NCBI GenBank assembly: GCA_947359465.1
Contig: OX375879.1
Coordinates: 95,614,271-95,678,270 of the forward strand
Direction: 5' to 3'
Source of the DNA: Metellina segmentata
Lineage: Eukaryota > Arthropoda > Arachnida > Araneae > Tetragnathidae
Length of the DNA stretch: 64,000 nucleotides
Shown here: positions 11,956 through 24,124 of the stretch, one piece after another
Layout of the letters: the number at the start of each line of letters is the position of its first letter
Position numbering within the stretch: the first letter of the stretch is position 1
Position numbers and translations under genes: made by a program
Notes under the pieces: generated by a model
What the model saw: only the letters and a program-made list of their open reading frames with translations
What the model was told of the DNA's origin: nothing
Database searches by the model: none

Positions 11956-13180
11956 TTACTATAACTAATTAAATCGTTTTCACAAGCGTTATCTTGTTTG
12001 AACGGTTTTGTAATACACATGATTTATCACATCATATTTAAGAGACTTAATATACAAAACTTAGCACATATTTATAGTAACTTACTAAATATACCTTTTT
12101 TACAGATTACTTATCTTTTGTTTTATACAAGCACAAATTTCATAAAGCGTCCTCAAAATCAGATACAGATTCCCAATTTTGCTGAATCGTATCAATCTCG
12201 TTCGGAAATAGCTATTTGGAAATCCCCCTTCATTTATCAGTCTACTCCCTGATCCATATGAACTTGTATTAAGTGAGATATGAAGTGTGTACGGATTGAT
12301 ATGGCGGGATTCGGTTACATTCAAGCCTAAAAAAGGAGTACACGCTCTCTATCACTCAGCGAAAAAAAAATATTTTTCTAACGTACTTTTTATTATTTTA
12401 ATAAAGTTGTTCGAAATCGCTGATTTAATTCTTTAGATGGAAGCTAAAGTGAAATCTGCAATTCATACTTTCAGAGGATTCATAATCAGTGTTACCCAAA
12501 AAGGTTGTGCATGTAATAATTACTTGGAAAGTAGTTTTTTTTATCTTTAGAATATCCTATCAACGTACCTGGAGTATATCATGCTTTACATCAAATGCCC
12601 AGTGCAAGCTATTTATAATCTGTTTCATTAGTAAATAGTTCATAGTTTAAGTAATTACTTATAAGTTTATGTGCTATCATTAGCACCTGGCACATAAACC
12701 AAGAACTAAAATTCTGTGTCACATCAAAAATTACATTTCTTACAAAAAAGTAGTTGCACTTTCTATTGAAACCCAAAACTTTACTTTTCCACTACACTAT
12801 CTTTGTTTTTAAAACATCTATATGAAATCAATTATGAATGATATTTTGTAATAAGAAAAATTATTTATGCTGTTATTAAAAAATACACGTGTTACTTGAA
12901 ATTATTTGTGAACACTTTAGTCAAAAGTTTGAAACACAACTGTTGAAATGAGATAAATCTTACACAATTTTCACTCTTTACCTTCCGTAAGGTACACGAA
13001 TTCCATTCTTGTGGCAAACCGGCTGAAAATCACAGCTCTAAGCGATCGACAACACATTATCAAATCACTATGAATCATGCACATCGTATCAGTGTTCTCA
13101 ACTGAAATATGCAAGTTGTGTAAACATCACATTTGTGTAATTAAATATACGAAAGTAAACAATTAAATTAATTTATAATA
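11956..13180. other. AT-rich sequence with no recognised gene
   Basis: No exon with splice support, RNA gene or element ends found. The open frames at 11998-12324 lie on both strands and look like chance. Confidence 0.4.
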
Positions 13181-14075
13181 CTAAGGGTCCTCACCCCCTG
13201 CTCGCTTACGCTCGCCAACAAAAAATAATTTTACCATAAGAAAGAGAGTATTTTCTTCTTTCACGTCGTATTTTCAAATTTTAAAATTGTATTAAGCTAT
13301 AGATATGACAATTTTAGTTTTGTATCGGAAATTATTATCTAAATGTTCCGAAAATTATATGACCAACTTTTAATTCCATCGACTTTATTTATTAACCAAT
13401 TTAAAAAATAATTGTACCGTAAGAACGAGTACTTTCTAAGATATACTGCTATGTTTTCAAATTTAAAAATAATAGTATTAAGCTGTAAATAGAACAGTTT
13501 TAACAAAAATTAGCGAAAATATCCCATTATTCCGAAATTTGTTTGACCAAGTTTAGATCGCATCGAATTTATTTATTAACCAAGTTCAAAAATAATCATA
13601 CCGTAAGAAAGAGTACATTCCAAGGCGATACTTTAAAATTTAAAAACTGATAGTAATAAGATATAGACAGGATAGTTTTTAAAAAAAGTAAAGAAAATGT
13701 CCCGATTTTTCCAGAATTTCAAAAAAATATTATCAGGAACCAGTTTGAAATTTCTAAAAAAACTCGACGAGCTGCAAAAATTTACGTTTGGAGGTACTCC
13801 GTAAAAAAAACTCACGGCTGAGGACTCAAAAATTGTATGTGTTTTGTTCACTCGCGGTAGAAAATTTTCTCTTTCAACTTTGACGCTTAATAAACTCTAA
13901 ACTAATAGCAGCATCGGAAAAAAAATCTTCTTCGTCGTGTTGCCTCTGCAATTTTGAACAAACCATGTCTATTTGGGGATTTTCTGATCCGTACTTTCTC
14001 GGGAAACCGTCTAAGAATAGAGCGAAAAATGCGAGTTTTCAATCCTGCGGCTGTAACATTTTTTTAATATAGAGA
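13181..14075 (-). mobile_element. Helitron-like element, family A copy 3 (internally deleted)
   Basis: The 895-bp minus-strand copy has 5' end TCTCTATATTAAAA at 14075. The diverged 3' end reads CCTTAG at 13181 instead of CTAG, next to a decayed hairpin. Sequence jumps from the 3' terminal GGCGAGCG region straight into the middle of the element, so about 650 bp including the stem-loop array is missing. Only one CGG unit remains near the 5' end. This is the most diverged copy. Confidence 0.75.
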
Positions 14076-14469
14076 CAAAGAATTACGGGGGAAAAATTTC
14101 TTTGTTGCGAAACGAAACGGGGATAAAGGTAGTAACTAACTGAAAAAAAAGGCAGATTTGGTTTTCATAATCACTTCTTATCAATACAAAGCTAATGCTG
14201 TTTCGAATGTATTGATAAATAATATCGGTACTATTATTTTTCCTTCATAATTTTTCAACTTCATTATTTTAGGTCACATACCCGATTTCATTCCAAATTT
14301 CATTCACATACATACTTTACATTTAATGAGACAACTTATTTAATCCTAATTAATATTGCATGATAGCTGTCTAGACTTGAATTTCTTCAGTATGAATAGA
14401 TTCTTGAAAACTGTTGAAATTTTTTTTTCTTCTTACAGTTGAAAGATAGCCTTGAGGAATTTTCACGCT
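14076..14469. other. AT-rich spacer
   Basis: No feature recognised. Confidence 0.4.
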
Positions 14470-14992
14470 GTGACATCGTGAGAAAATACGCTGTCCGTGA
14501 CCTTTAGTCACTTGGCAGGGCAGGTGCCTACTCCATTCTGTTATCAGAATGCCGGATATATTCTGATTGGTTAGTGTTCGGCGCCAGCTGCTGATCGTTT
14601 CCCAGGCGCTTTACAACGAATTGAGAAGTACAGGTGAAATAGAGCGTCCTCTGCAGGTGGTGCTGGTCTAGATGATCTCTGATTGGTTTTTGACTTTTCT
14701 GTTGGGTAATTTTTGGACTGCGGAGACAACTGTTGGAGAGACGGTTAGAGAGATAGACAGAAGCAGTTTGTGAGGCTGGTTCACCTTGCTGGGCTAGGAG
14801 AATATATATTTTTTTATGTATTGGTGTAACTATGGTAATGTGATGATGTAAATACTGTATATTTTTCTTAATGTTCTTGGAATAATAAGAATTTAAATAT
14901 GTTAGCTGTTGGTTGTCTTCTCTTTGTGTGCGCTTCGTACTGTTTTCACAAAACTGTTTTGGGGCGACGACACCACAATGTTTTATTCAAAC
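14470..14992 (+). mobile_element. LTR-like sequence, copy 1
   Basis: A sequence of about 520 bp starting TGTGACATCG and ending CGACACCACA (TG...CA). It contains a TATA-like block (AATATATATT), an AATAATAA stretch and a purine tract. It recurs as a 5'-truncated piece at 15779 and inverted at 50276-50660. No primer-binding site, gag or pol follows, so it looks like a solo LTR, but no clear target duplication was found and the 5' limit is uncertain. Confidence 0.5.
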
Positions 14993-15416
14993 TACATGAG
15001 TGAATGAAGTTAAAAGAACAAAACTGCGAGCATTTAATAAGCAAATGGAAATAGACGGTTGATTATGTTTTATGACGCAAGGGTATATTTGGCAAAGTTA
15101 CACCAATCATCAGAGAACTTCAAGTAAATGGATATACACACTCAAAGAAAGTTTTACTAATATAGAAGAGATAAATGCATTCAGGGAGGAATTGAACCTG
15201 CACCGTATAGAACTCGAACGTTGAAATTGTTGTGGGGGAACCCGAAGAGCCATAAAACATAAGCGAACCGAGAACAAATCAAAGTAGTTAATAGATAAAA
15301 GGTTTGTAACAAAGGGATTGATCTAAAATTCACAATGAAAGATCCACAATCTATTACAACTTCTTATTCAATTCTATCTAGATATGAAATAATAAAACAA
15401 AACTAATTCATCAAAA
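14993..15416. other. Spacer downstream of ankyrin gene
   Basis: AT-rich, no supported feature. Confidence 0.4.
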
Positions 15417-15422
15417 TTTATT
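15417..15422 (-). terminator. Probable polyadenylation signal of ankyrin gene
   Basis: AATAAA on the minus strand, about 25 bp past the stop codon at 15448-15450. Confidence 0.45.
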
Positions 15423-15447
15423 TAGTTCCAGAAGAGAAGTTAATTTT

Positions 15448-15553
15448 TCATAAGGCAGACGTATCCGAGGGTTCATCGTCGTCTTCCAAAGACAGGTCTG
15501 TCAAGGTTCTCAAAAGATTTTTCGATAGAGCAGAGGAACGACTTTTCGATTTT
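15448..15553 (-). CDS. Ankyrin gene, last exon
   Basis: Acceptor ATATTTTTGCAG at 15554. The first base completes a Lys codon from the exon at 18089. It encodes a basic, Ser-rich stretch (KSKSRSSALSKNLL) then an acidic end (SLEDDDEPSDTSAL) and a TGA stop. Only this frame is open, and the phase matches. Confidence 0.82.
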
Positions 15554-15778
15554 CTGCAAAAATATTTGCATGTAAACGTGAATTAAAAGACAATATATAT
15601 ACAAAGAAGTGACATGACATGAATCAAATAAGCTTTTCGATGTTGCATTTTATAAGGAGGCACTTAATGGAGTATCTGCAATTCTAGAACTCAGAATCGA
15701 ATAACTTCTCAAAATATTGAAAGGAATATTAATATTTTAATTCATGCCTCGTAAAAACAATTTTAAAATCATTGAATA

Positions 15779-16634
15779 CAGGTGAAATAGAGCGTCCTCT
15801 GCAGGCGGTGTTCGTCTAGATGATCTATGATTGTTTTTTGACTTTTACCGTTGGGTTATTTTTGGACTGCAGATTCAACGGTTAGAGAGATGATTAGAGA
15901 GAGAGAGAGAAGAAATATGTGAGGCAGGATCACCGAGCTGGAATGGGAGAATGCATATTTTTTATGTATTGGTGAAACTATGTTGATGTTATTTGTTAAC
16001 GCGTTTTGGCAAAATTGTACGATTGTTTGTTTACCGCAAAGCCTCGCGCATCAATTGAATTTATAGCGTTATCGGATGAAATTTTACTGAAAAAAAAAGA
16101 ATTTTTATTTCGTTGTTGCAGTTTAAAAAAGAAATCAAAGAAAGCGGATGATCTTTTCAGGGCCATTTAAAAAACGGTCCTTTTCAGGGCCAACAATTAT
16201 AGTTGAACAAGACGCTTGCAGTACGACTTTCAGCCACAAACTCAGTGAAAAGGTGTGGGTGATTCGAATGCTGGGGAAATATATACACAAACAACATGCT
16301 GGATATTCAATTTCCAAAGCAGCTCTCACATTTCGAGTCAAAATTTACTCAAAGTTTTTTTTTTAATTCTGATTTCAGAGGTACTGTATGTATATTTTCT
16401 GTAATACATCAAATTTAGATTTTTAAAAAAAATTTGGTGTATCTCATATTTTGTAAATAATTCCTTCTGCTAGGACACATGTCTTCATTGATGCGAGCGA
16501 AGCGAGCATAGATTCGCGCAGCCAACCAATAAGGATTGCGAAGCAATCCTCCGGGGGTTGGCGAGCGTCAGCGAGCAGGTGGCGGGCCCCCTAGTACTGT
16601 AAAATTTTCTTAATGTTCTTGGAATAATAAATGA
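15779..16634 (+). mobile_element. LTR-like sequence, copy 2, split by a Helitron
   Basis: 15779-15988 and 16595-16634 match the middle and later part of the LTR-like sequence at 14470. Between them sits family B Helitron copy 2. The junction after CTAG reads TACTGTA, exactly where copy 1 reads AAATACTGTA. Confidence 0.65.
15986..16594 (+). mobile_element. Helitron-like element, family B copy 2 (5' truncated)
   Basis: It matches family B from about base 40 onward ('gttatttgt...ttttggcaa') to the terminal CTAG before T. The TCTATATA 5' end and a few dozen bases of the host LTR-like sequence are deleted. Confidence 0.75.
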
Positions 16635-16763
16635 ATTCGCAAGATTAAAATTTTGAAACATTTGAGTAAGCTTAAAAAGCTTAATTTATCTCTACAGCCT
16701 AGTACAGAATGATTCACTCTTTGACCACCTACACACGCATATATTCTTTCTGTAAACTGCAGT

Positions 16764-17070
16764 CTTCCCCGGTAGACTTCTAACCAGGTTGGAAGAGTTA
16801 CGGATTAGCAACCGGAGGGTTGCGAGTTCGAATCCAAACAAAGACCGTCGTGTAAAAGGGGGCCTGGGTCGCGTTAAATCTGTCGTGCCCTCAAATGTCC
16901 TCATACTGGAGTGGTATGGAAGTTTGGTGAGTGGGGTGCCACCTCATGTGCGACATCGTCAACTGACTGTGGGTGAAAATTATGTGAAAGATCTTCCCTT
17001 GGGGATTAATACCGGACAGTCACCAATAGCCCTAGGTGTTGCTCCAAGGCTACGTTAATACCTACCTGCC
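16764..17070 (+). mobile_element. tRNA-derived SINE, complete copy
   Basis: The head resembles a tRNA with a B box (GGTTGCGAGTTCGAATCC). The body has 'aaatctgtcgtgccctcaaat'-type sequence, and the tail reads 'gtcaccaatagccctaggtg'. The same head, body or tail appears at seven other sites in this window. It is not a functional tRNA gene because the cloverleaf cannot be completed. Confidence 0.72.
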
Positions 17071-18082
17071 TAAGATTCTTTCGACCAACAGATGTAGTTA
17101 TTTGGTTGTGTGTGTGTGTGGTTATGGTATGAAAGCAGAAATCTCGTGTAGACAGGATTAAGACAGAACGATTAATAGCTTTATGACGTGATACGATAAA
17201 AATTTCTAAAGCAAATTTAAGAGATTTCAGTACTAATAAGTATAAAAAGATTACTTTCAGTTGTATTATATGCATTTTAAGATCACCAACATCAGCTATT
17301 AACCGTCCAGGTGGTTGTCTGGAAGGAATTTGCGGTTAGCAAAACTGATCAGATTTTGCTAGACGAGATAGATTGTCATTAGAAGAAAAAATGGCTAGAT
17401 CTTGACCTCGTCATCATAAAAAAAAATTCCAGCGTCTTGATTACGAGATATCTCTTCGAAACCACTTGGAGGGTAAAAACTAATTCACATAATTTTTGTT
17501 ATTTATAGATAATTAATATTAATTGAGGAAATACTTTGTCCATACATATGTTGGTTAAATGCGGTATTTTGTGGCTCTAAACTTTTACTGTATAATATTT
17601 GTCTTCCAAGCTATTCCAGCATGCAGTTTGTCAAAATAAGGTAAACTAATTGCATGCTTAGTTTACCCTCACAGTCAAAACTTAAAATTTTTTGATCATC
17701 AGGGCTTATAGTTTAGACCCCCATCATATTTTTATGGTATAAATAATAATTATAAGAGTTCAGGAAAAAGGTTTATAATATTCAAAAAGTCTTCTATTTA
17801 CCCGTTTATACAGTACTAGAAATACTACAACCTTTACAATTTAACGTAACTTAAGCATTAAATTATATATGATGCTGAAAAATGTCTTTACAGAAACAAG
17901 ACTAAAAGTTTTCAAATATGTCTTAAATCCACAGTATAAAATATCCTGAGAATACTGCTCAAAATTCCGTACAAATATTTCCTCTGCCTAAAATAAGTAA
18001 AAGAAACCCAGATTCCTTTCAATCCCTCTTTAAGAGCACCACACAAAGTAATCTCGACACAGTGCAAGGAGAGGAAGAACTT
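17071..18082. other. Ankyrin-gene intron sequence
   Basis: AT-rich; includes a short (GT)n run near 17108-17122 and the 17395-17470 block that resembles 205-300. No exon. Confidence 0.4.
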
Positions 18083-18088
18083 AATTAC

Positions 18089-18274
18089 TTTCCGAAATGG
18101 TTGAGAACTTCGCTGAGTTTCCTCACTTTCCCGAGATTCTCTTGGTATTTCGTCAGGAACCGTTTCACGGGTGAGGAGGCTGCGATATCGACCTTTTCGA
18201 TCAGATCTTTTTCGTCCGTGATAGCAAGGGAGGCCCCGTTCTCCAACAGGACTTGGCAGCACTTCAAGTGATTG
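18089..18274 (-). CDS. Ankyrin gene, exon with last ankyrin repeat
   Basis: Acceptor TACTTTCTCAG, donor GGAAA|GTAATT. It completes the third repeat (NNHLKCCQVLLENGASLAI) and a partial fourth helix pair (PVKRFLTKYQENLGKVRKL). Reading through the donor meets a stop after two codons (GK, stop), so an intron-retained form would end here with a shorter C-terminus. Confidence 0.85.
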
Positions 18275-18567
18275 CTGAGAAAGTAGGACATGAATCACAT
18301 CCAATGAAGTACTATTACAGGCATTTCAGATAGTGGCAGGATCTTAACTAAAGCTGTTTATGAAAGTATTGTCAAAAAATGTCAACTCCCAAATCACGCT
18401 GAGAATTGGAAAATGAGAAAAATATATCTTTTTGACGCTAATTCGTCCATTTGATGTTAATGCACTTTAAATTCGGAACACTAATGGGAGTATGCCTAAA
18501 ACGTCGAGCATTACGAAAAAGTGTTAAAATCATCGACGTGATATGTAAGTACTTCGATGAAATGTAA

Positions 18568-19013
18568 GGTTCGGTGCACACATCCGGTTTTATAACGTGC
18601 GGCGCCGCTGCCACAACGCAAGTGCAGTCTGAGATACATTAGATCCAATGGAGTAGTACACACGTGCCTCCGGCGCCGCTGCGTCGACGCACGTCCAACT
18701 TGCGTGTAATTTGTACTGCAGTTCCCCACGGCGCCGCAGCTCGCAACACACGCTTCTGCGTTCTGAAGTACCTTGTTTTCATAAATAAAGGGAATATAAA
18801 TGATAATTAATAAATGGTTGTATCCAGTAATGTCTATTTTGTTTCAAAATGTACTTCTTTTACCCCAAATAAGCGAAATAAACACGTTTTCTTCGATAGA
18901 ATATTTATTGCAAATGGCGCGAAATGAGTAATTGCGTCATTTCACGGTTATGTGTTCATAGTTGGGCTTCGGTGCCGCAGCGGCGTTGAAAAATCGGATG
19001 TGTGCACCGGGCC
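18568..19013 (+). mobile_element. Harbinger-type non-autonomous element, copy 2
   Basis: 446 bp, ends GGTTCGGTGCACACATCCGG and ...ATGTGTGCACCGGGCC, flanked by TAA at 18565-18567 and 19014-19016. This is the simple, non-rearranged form and the best reference for the family in this window. No coding capacity. Confidence 0.8.
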
Positions 19014-19357
19014 TAAGTAAGCATTGCTATTATTGAGAGGGGCTTAAAAAGTGTGACCAACATGTCGACTAGTAGTGACATGACTTCCCTGTAGAAAATG
19101 TGATATGATTGGCCTATTTGGCACTTCGTTTAGTAATGTAACATCTAATGACATGGTAGGTGTTTGAATGCATATTTCAAAAGTATGGCAACAAATTGGC
19201 AAAATCGCCAGTCTTGCATTATAATGCCCGAACCAATCTCATGACAATTCAATGGATGGGTGTTGTCTCCGTTCCCGCTAACCAATCAGATGATGAATAT
19301 TCCGTTTAACGATGATTCCCGATGACGACGAAAATAGTCTAAGAGTAATGTTACAAC

Positions 19358-19831
19358 TAGGGATGCAACATCGATGTTTTATAACAAAAAACATCGATGT
19401 ATTGGAGCCGATGTTTTTGTAACATCGATATTTTATTTTTAAATAAATAAAAGCGCCGTTATAAAAATTAAAAAAATAACCAAGTAGCATAATTTTTATA
19501 GTCAGCAAATTGAACATACTTTTAGACCAAAGTGGCCAAGGGTGAGGGGCCTGAAAAGTAGGGATGCGACATCGATGTCAATGTTTTCAAAACATTGATG
19601 TTTTATAAAAAAACATCGATGTATTGGAGCCGATGTCGCATCCCTAGTTTCTAAACATCGATGTTTTGCTGTCGATCACGCATCACTAGTTGCTAAACCA
19701 ATTTTAAGAAATGGGGGAAAAAGTTTAAATACACTGAATTTTAAAACATCGATGTTTTTGGGGCGATGTATTATCAACATCGATGTTTTAATTTTGAACA
19801 TCGATGTTTTGCTGTCGATGTAGCATCACTA
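19358..19831 (+). mobile_element. hAT-like fold-back element 1 (CATCGATG palindromes)
   Basis: 474 bp, begins TAGGGATGCAACATCGATG and ends CGATGTAGCATCACTA, flanked by 8-bp near-duplications GTTACAAC (19350-19357) and GTTACTAC (19832-19839). An 8-bp duplication and TAGGGATG ends fit hAT. The inside is a run of ACATCGATGT palindromes. An inner 91-bp unit (19559-19649) has complete TAGGGATGC/GCATCCCTA ends. Confidence 0.75.
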
Positions 19832-20002
19832 GTTACTACTAGTTTTGGTCACTTGATCCCGGGCACATAAGAAAGTTACCTTTGCTCACTGTAATTTTAT
19901 ATTTCCTCTATGGTTAATGCTGTTTTCTCTGAGGATTTCAGAACCTGAAGAAACATACGGAAGGTGTAAATATAGATTATTGTAGACAAAGGATGTCCGT
20001 AC

Positions 20003-20675
20003 TAGGGATGCGACATCGATGTTTTCAAAACATCGATGTTTTTTTAAAAACATCGATGTATTTAACATCGATGTATTGGAGTCGATGTTTTTGTAGCATC
20101 GATGTTATACTTGTCGATGTTTTTACGTTGTCGATGTTTTATTTTTGAATGAAAAAAATACCGTTTTAAAAATTTAAAAACTAACCAAGTAGCATAATTT
20201 TTAAATTCAGCAAATCGAACATACTTTTAGACCAAAGTGGCCAAGGGTGAAGGGTCTGAAAAGTAGGGATGCGACATCGATGTCGATGCTTTCACAACAT
20301 TGATGTTTTAGAAAAAAAACATTGATGTATTGGATCCGATGTCCCATCACTAGTTGCTAAACCAGTTTTAAGAAATGAGGAAACAAGTTTAAATACACTG
20401 AATTTTAAAAACATCGATGGTTTGTTGACGATATGTATTATCAACATCGATGTTATAATTTTCAACATCGATGTTTTGCTGTCGATGTAGCATCACAAGT
20501 TGCTAAACCAGTTTTAAGAAATGAGGGGAAAAAGTTTAAATACACTGAATTTTAAAAACATCGATGTTTAAAAACCTCGATGTTTTTGGGTCGATGTATT
20601 ATCAACATCGATGTTTTAATTTCGAATATCGATGTTTCAAAACATCGATGCTTTGCTATCGATGTCGCATCCCTA
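20003..20675 (+). mobile_element. hAT-like fold-back element 2 (CATCGATG palindromes)
   Basis: 673 bp, begins TAGGGATGCGACATCGATG, ends CGATGTCGCATCCCTA, flanked by GTCCGTAC and GTCCTTAC (7 of 8 match). It shares non-palindromic inner blocks ('gaccaaagtggccaagggtga', 'gtttaaatacactgaatttt') with element 1, some duplicated inside it. Confidence 0.76.
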
Positions 20676-22331
20676 GTCCTTACTTGACATGACCTTTGGA
20701 AACCTTCAACAGAAAATCATTAGAAATCCCGTAAATACATTAACAACTTGTAAAGAAACTAGCTCCAATTCTAACGAAAACTTGTCAAAAGAATTCCAAT
20801 AAACAAGTTACATTTTAACGGTTTGAACGAAAAATATTTTTAGTATAGAATAATTTGTAAACTCTTTCTTATTTTCAAAGAAATATGTCTTAAAAGAATT
20901 ATAGTGATCGCAACATAAAAGAAACGTTACTTCTTTATTTCTTTTGTAGGAAGACAAGAGTTTTAAAAAGCATGGAAGTATAAACAAGTTTTGTTGTTGC
21001 CTTTTGAACATATTTTTTATAATACTTTTTCTACGTGTGGATTTATAGGAGGCCTACGAAATTCCGATGAATTTTATATTTTTATCAACTGAAGTTTCTT
21101 TTGAAACTCGAAAGTTAATAAAACCGTAATGGCAAAATAAAATCTCTTTGAAATTCAGTATCCAGATTCTAAAAATACAAAACAAAATCGATTGATGGAC
21201 CCCACAAGAATATCATGGAATTTTATAACCAATTATAGCGTAAAAAAAGTATTGCCATTTTGTCAGAAAACTACAAACATAAATGCAAAGATAAACTACA
21301 AATATTTTTGTTTTATGTTAAAAAACATTATTATTTTTTTTTTTGAATGCTTGATAACGAAAACTAAAGTGTTGCTCTACAAAATTGAAGGAAATTTTAC
21401 AGTGTTTTTCAACAAGTTCAAGAACATGTAGTTGACTTAAAGCAGAAACTTGTAAACATACAAAGAACATATTTTTATTGTACAGCTGTTTAAATACTCC
21501 GTTAGTTTTTAGGTCAAAAAGTAAAAGTAACAAACACATTCGTATAGTATTGTGTGTCTTTTAAACATGACGATGTATTTCTCATCATCATTCCGAAAAA
21601 AATCTCAATTAATATGCTTCTGAACTGAGCCTACGATATGTAAATTTATAACTTTTGATTTATTCAATGTGCAGATATTTCAAAACTTCACAAACTTTAA
21701 GGATGGGTAGATAACACGATTAAAACTTCATTCACATAGGAACACATTTCTGCAAAAAGCAACTTGCATTTGCTTGAGAGCTATCTTCAGCAGTTCGGCA
21801 GTTGACCAGTTTGGACCATCGTCGCTGATTTCGTACGGGTAACGTATCTTTTTATGAATACTGAGATAGTCAATTTCCACCTCGAACATAGAACGGCTGA
21901 CGGAAACTTATGTTTTCAGATTGCATCGTGAACGATTGCCTCCGATGCTGACCTCATCGCAAGATCAGCAACCGTTGTGACAAGTGTCCGCAAAAGGCCA
22001 GGAGTATTTTGGGATGCACGGCAATCCATGCGTCGACGCTGTCAGACGTGCCTGTGGCTCGCCACACATTGACCCAACATCAGACCTGCGATACGAAATA
22101 GGATGAAATACGCATGCGTAGTGACGTGTTTTTCGTACAGAAACAGAGTACGCATGTGTATGTCGTATCGTTATTTGTGTACTCCAGTGTGTGGTTGGTG
22201 GCGATCACAATTTTGAACACCTGCTGTGTGAAACAAATGATACAATTGCTGTTAAACTGCAAAATTGAGGTAACGAAAAACATTGTTCGCATAGCACTTG
22301 TTGTCTTCCATTTCTGCAGCTTATTGTACCA
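20676..22331. other. Ankyrin-gene intron sequence
   Basis: No exon supported. The block 22086-22200 ('acgcatgcgtagtgacgtgtt') resembles 33790-33880, indicating a dispersed repeat of unknown type. Confidence 0.4.
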
Positions 22332-22955
22332 TCTATATATATAATTCTCTTACGTGGCACGCAAAAAAGACGTTATTAGCTATCGTGTTTTGGCAACATT
22401 GTACGATTATTTGTTTTTCACGGATCCTCGCGCTTGAATTGAATTTATAGCGTTATCGGATAAAATTTTATTGGAAAAAAATGAATTTTCATCGAGCTGT
22501 TGCAGTTAATAATAGAAATCAAAGAAAGCGGAGGATCTTTTCAGGGCCAACAATTATAGTTCAACAAGACGCTTGCACTACAACTTTCGACAGCAAACTC
22601 AATGAAAATGCGTGGGTGGCTCGAGTGCAGGGGTACATATACACTCAAACAACATGCTGGGTAATCAATTTCCAAATCCGCCCTCACATTTCGAGTCAAA
22701 ATTTTCTCAAAGTTTTCACTTGAATTCAGATTCTATCGGTACTGTATATATCTTTTCTGAAAAATAGCAAAAAAATTAAGTTTGAAAAATGTTTTTTTGG
22801 AATATCATATTTTGTAAACAATCCCTTCTGCTAGGACACATGTCTTCATTGATGCGAGCGAAGCGAGCATAGGTTCGCGCAGCGAACCAATGAGGATTGC
22901 GAAGAAATTCTCCGGGGGTTGGCGAGCGTTTGCGAGCAGGGGGCGAGCCCCCTAG
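22332..22955 (+). mobile_element. Helitron-like element, family B copy 3
   Basis: 624 bp, begins TCTATATATATAATTCTC after A, ends GGGGGCGAGCCCCC then TAG before T. It is close to the copy at 11306 and has the same 3' stem-loop array. Non-autonomous. Confidence 0.82.
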
Positions 22956-23110
22956 TCTTGTATATCTTGCAAACGGTTTAAATGTGTGTTCCCTTAAAGT
23001 TTATTTTTAAGTTTTGAAACACTCTGTGAGAACAATTGTATTACATTTGCGACGTATAATAGAGAAATGTAACTTGATTAACTGTTTAGCATAGATTATT
23101 CCTCACTTAC

Positions 23111-23187
23111 TTTAAAATAGCTAAATGCAAAGCAGTATACCCTTCCTCAGTAGTACTTTCTACAGGTACGCCACTATTCAAGAGTTC
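23111..23187 (-). CDS. Ankyrin gene, ankyrin-repeat exon
   Basis: 77 bp, acceptor TTTGTTTTACAG, donor TTTTAAA|GTAAGT region. Encodes ELLNSGVPVESTTEEGYTAL followed by HLAIL, the end of one ankyrin repeat and the TALHLA start of the next. Phase 0 in, phase 2 out. Confidence 0.88.
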
Positions 23188-24124
23188 CTGTAAAACAAAG
23201 TGTATCATTCAAGTTGTAGCATGCGTCAAGTGAGGAAAATCATCAACCAGAATGTCGACGGGGAAAACAACACTGAAGAGATTCCAAAATTAAGCAAGTT
23301 TACAGTAATACCTTAAAGAGAGATAATATTTTTGTCATTCTATATGTGTGTATTTTTATCTTTCTATGGATAGTAGCAGGAAAACATTCATTTGAAAAGC
23401 TCTGTTTTAGAATGTATAACGAAAATAATAAATTTTTTGGCAAACCTTGCACCATAGTTGTGGTATGAAGAACGCAACTTAATCGAATCAATAAAGGATT
23501 TTAGCTGTGAAAATGTTTTGCAATAGGGTAGGGTGCAATAAGTAACTGCACTGACAGTTAAAAAAACAATGCAATAAAAGTGCATTTGAATACAGTAACT
23601 ATTATTCAATCTGTTTTTTATCATTTAGTACTTAAAGGGTTCACTAGATGTCGCTCATATTTTTCAAACATCAGTGCTTACGTTCTAGCGGATGTTTCGA
23701 CCACAGGATCACAGTTATTGGGAATTACGGTATTTCATTTTCGAGCACCCGAAAAATGCGGGTTTTTATGTGGGAAATTTTAATTTACATCATCACGAAG
23801 TTCCTCGTAAAAATGAAGAAATTCAAATTAATCTTTAAAAAACAACACATCAGAAGATGGATGCTTAAAAATAAGGGTTATGTGTTTCTAATAATACACC
23901 TCTTTATCAAATAATGTCAACTGTGTCTAAGAAATAAAATAAATGCATCATAAACGTTAATATGGCATCACCTCAAACAGCCAAACTACTTACAAAATGA
24001 ATCGTATTCCTTGCAGAAAACAGGCGGTTTTGTTATTCCTTTGGTTTAGGTATTTCAGATTTAAATTAATTTGTAAACTATGTCAAACTAATTTTTTATA
24101 TAAAAAACAATAAAAGGATTGTAC

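Noticed and set aside
16764..16850. Functional tRNA gene
   Set aside because: A B box is present, but no full cloverleaf forms and the same head recurs as part of a dispersed SINE.
19358..20675. CRISPR-like regular repeats
   Set aside because: The repeats are palindromic, irregularly spaced, without unique spacers, and lie in a eukaryotic intron.
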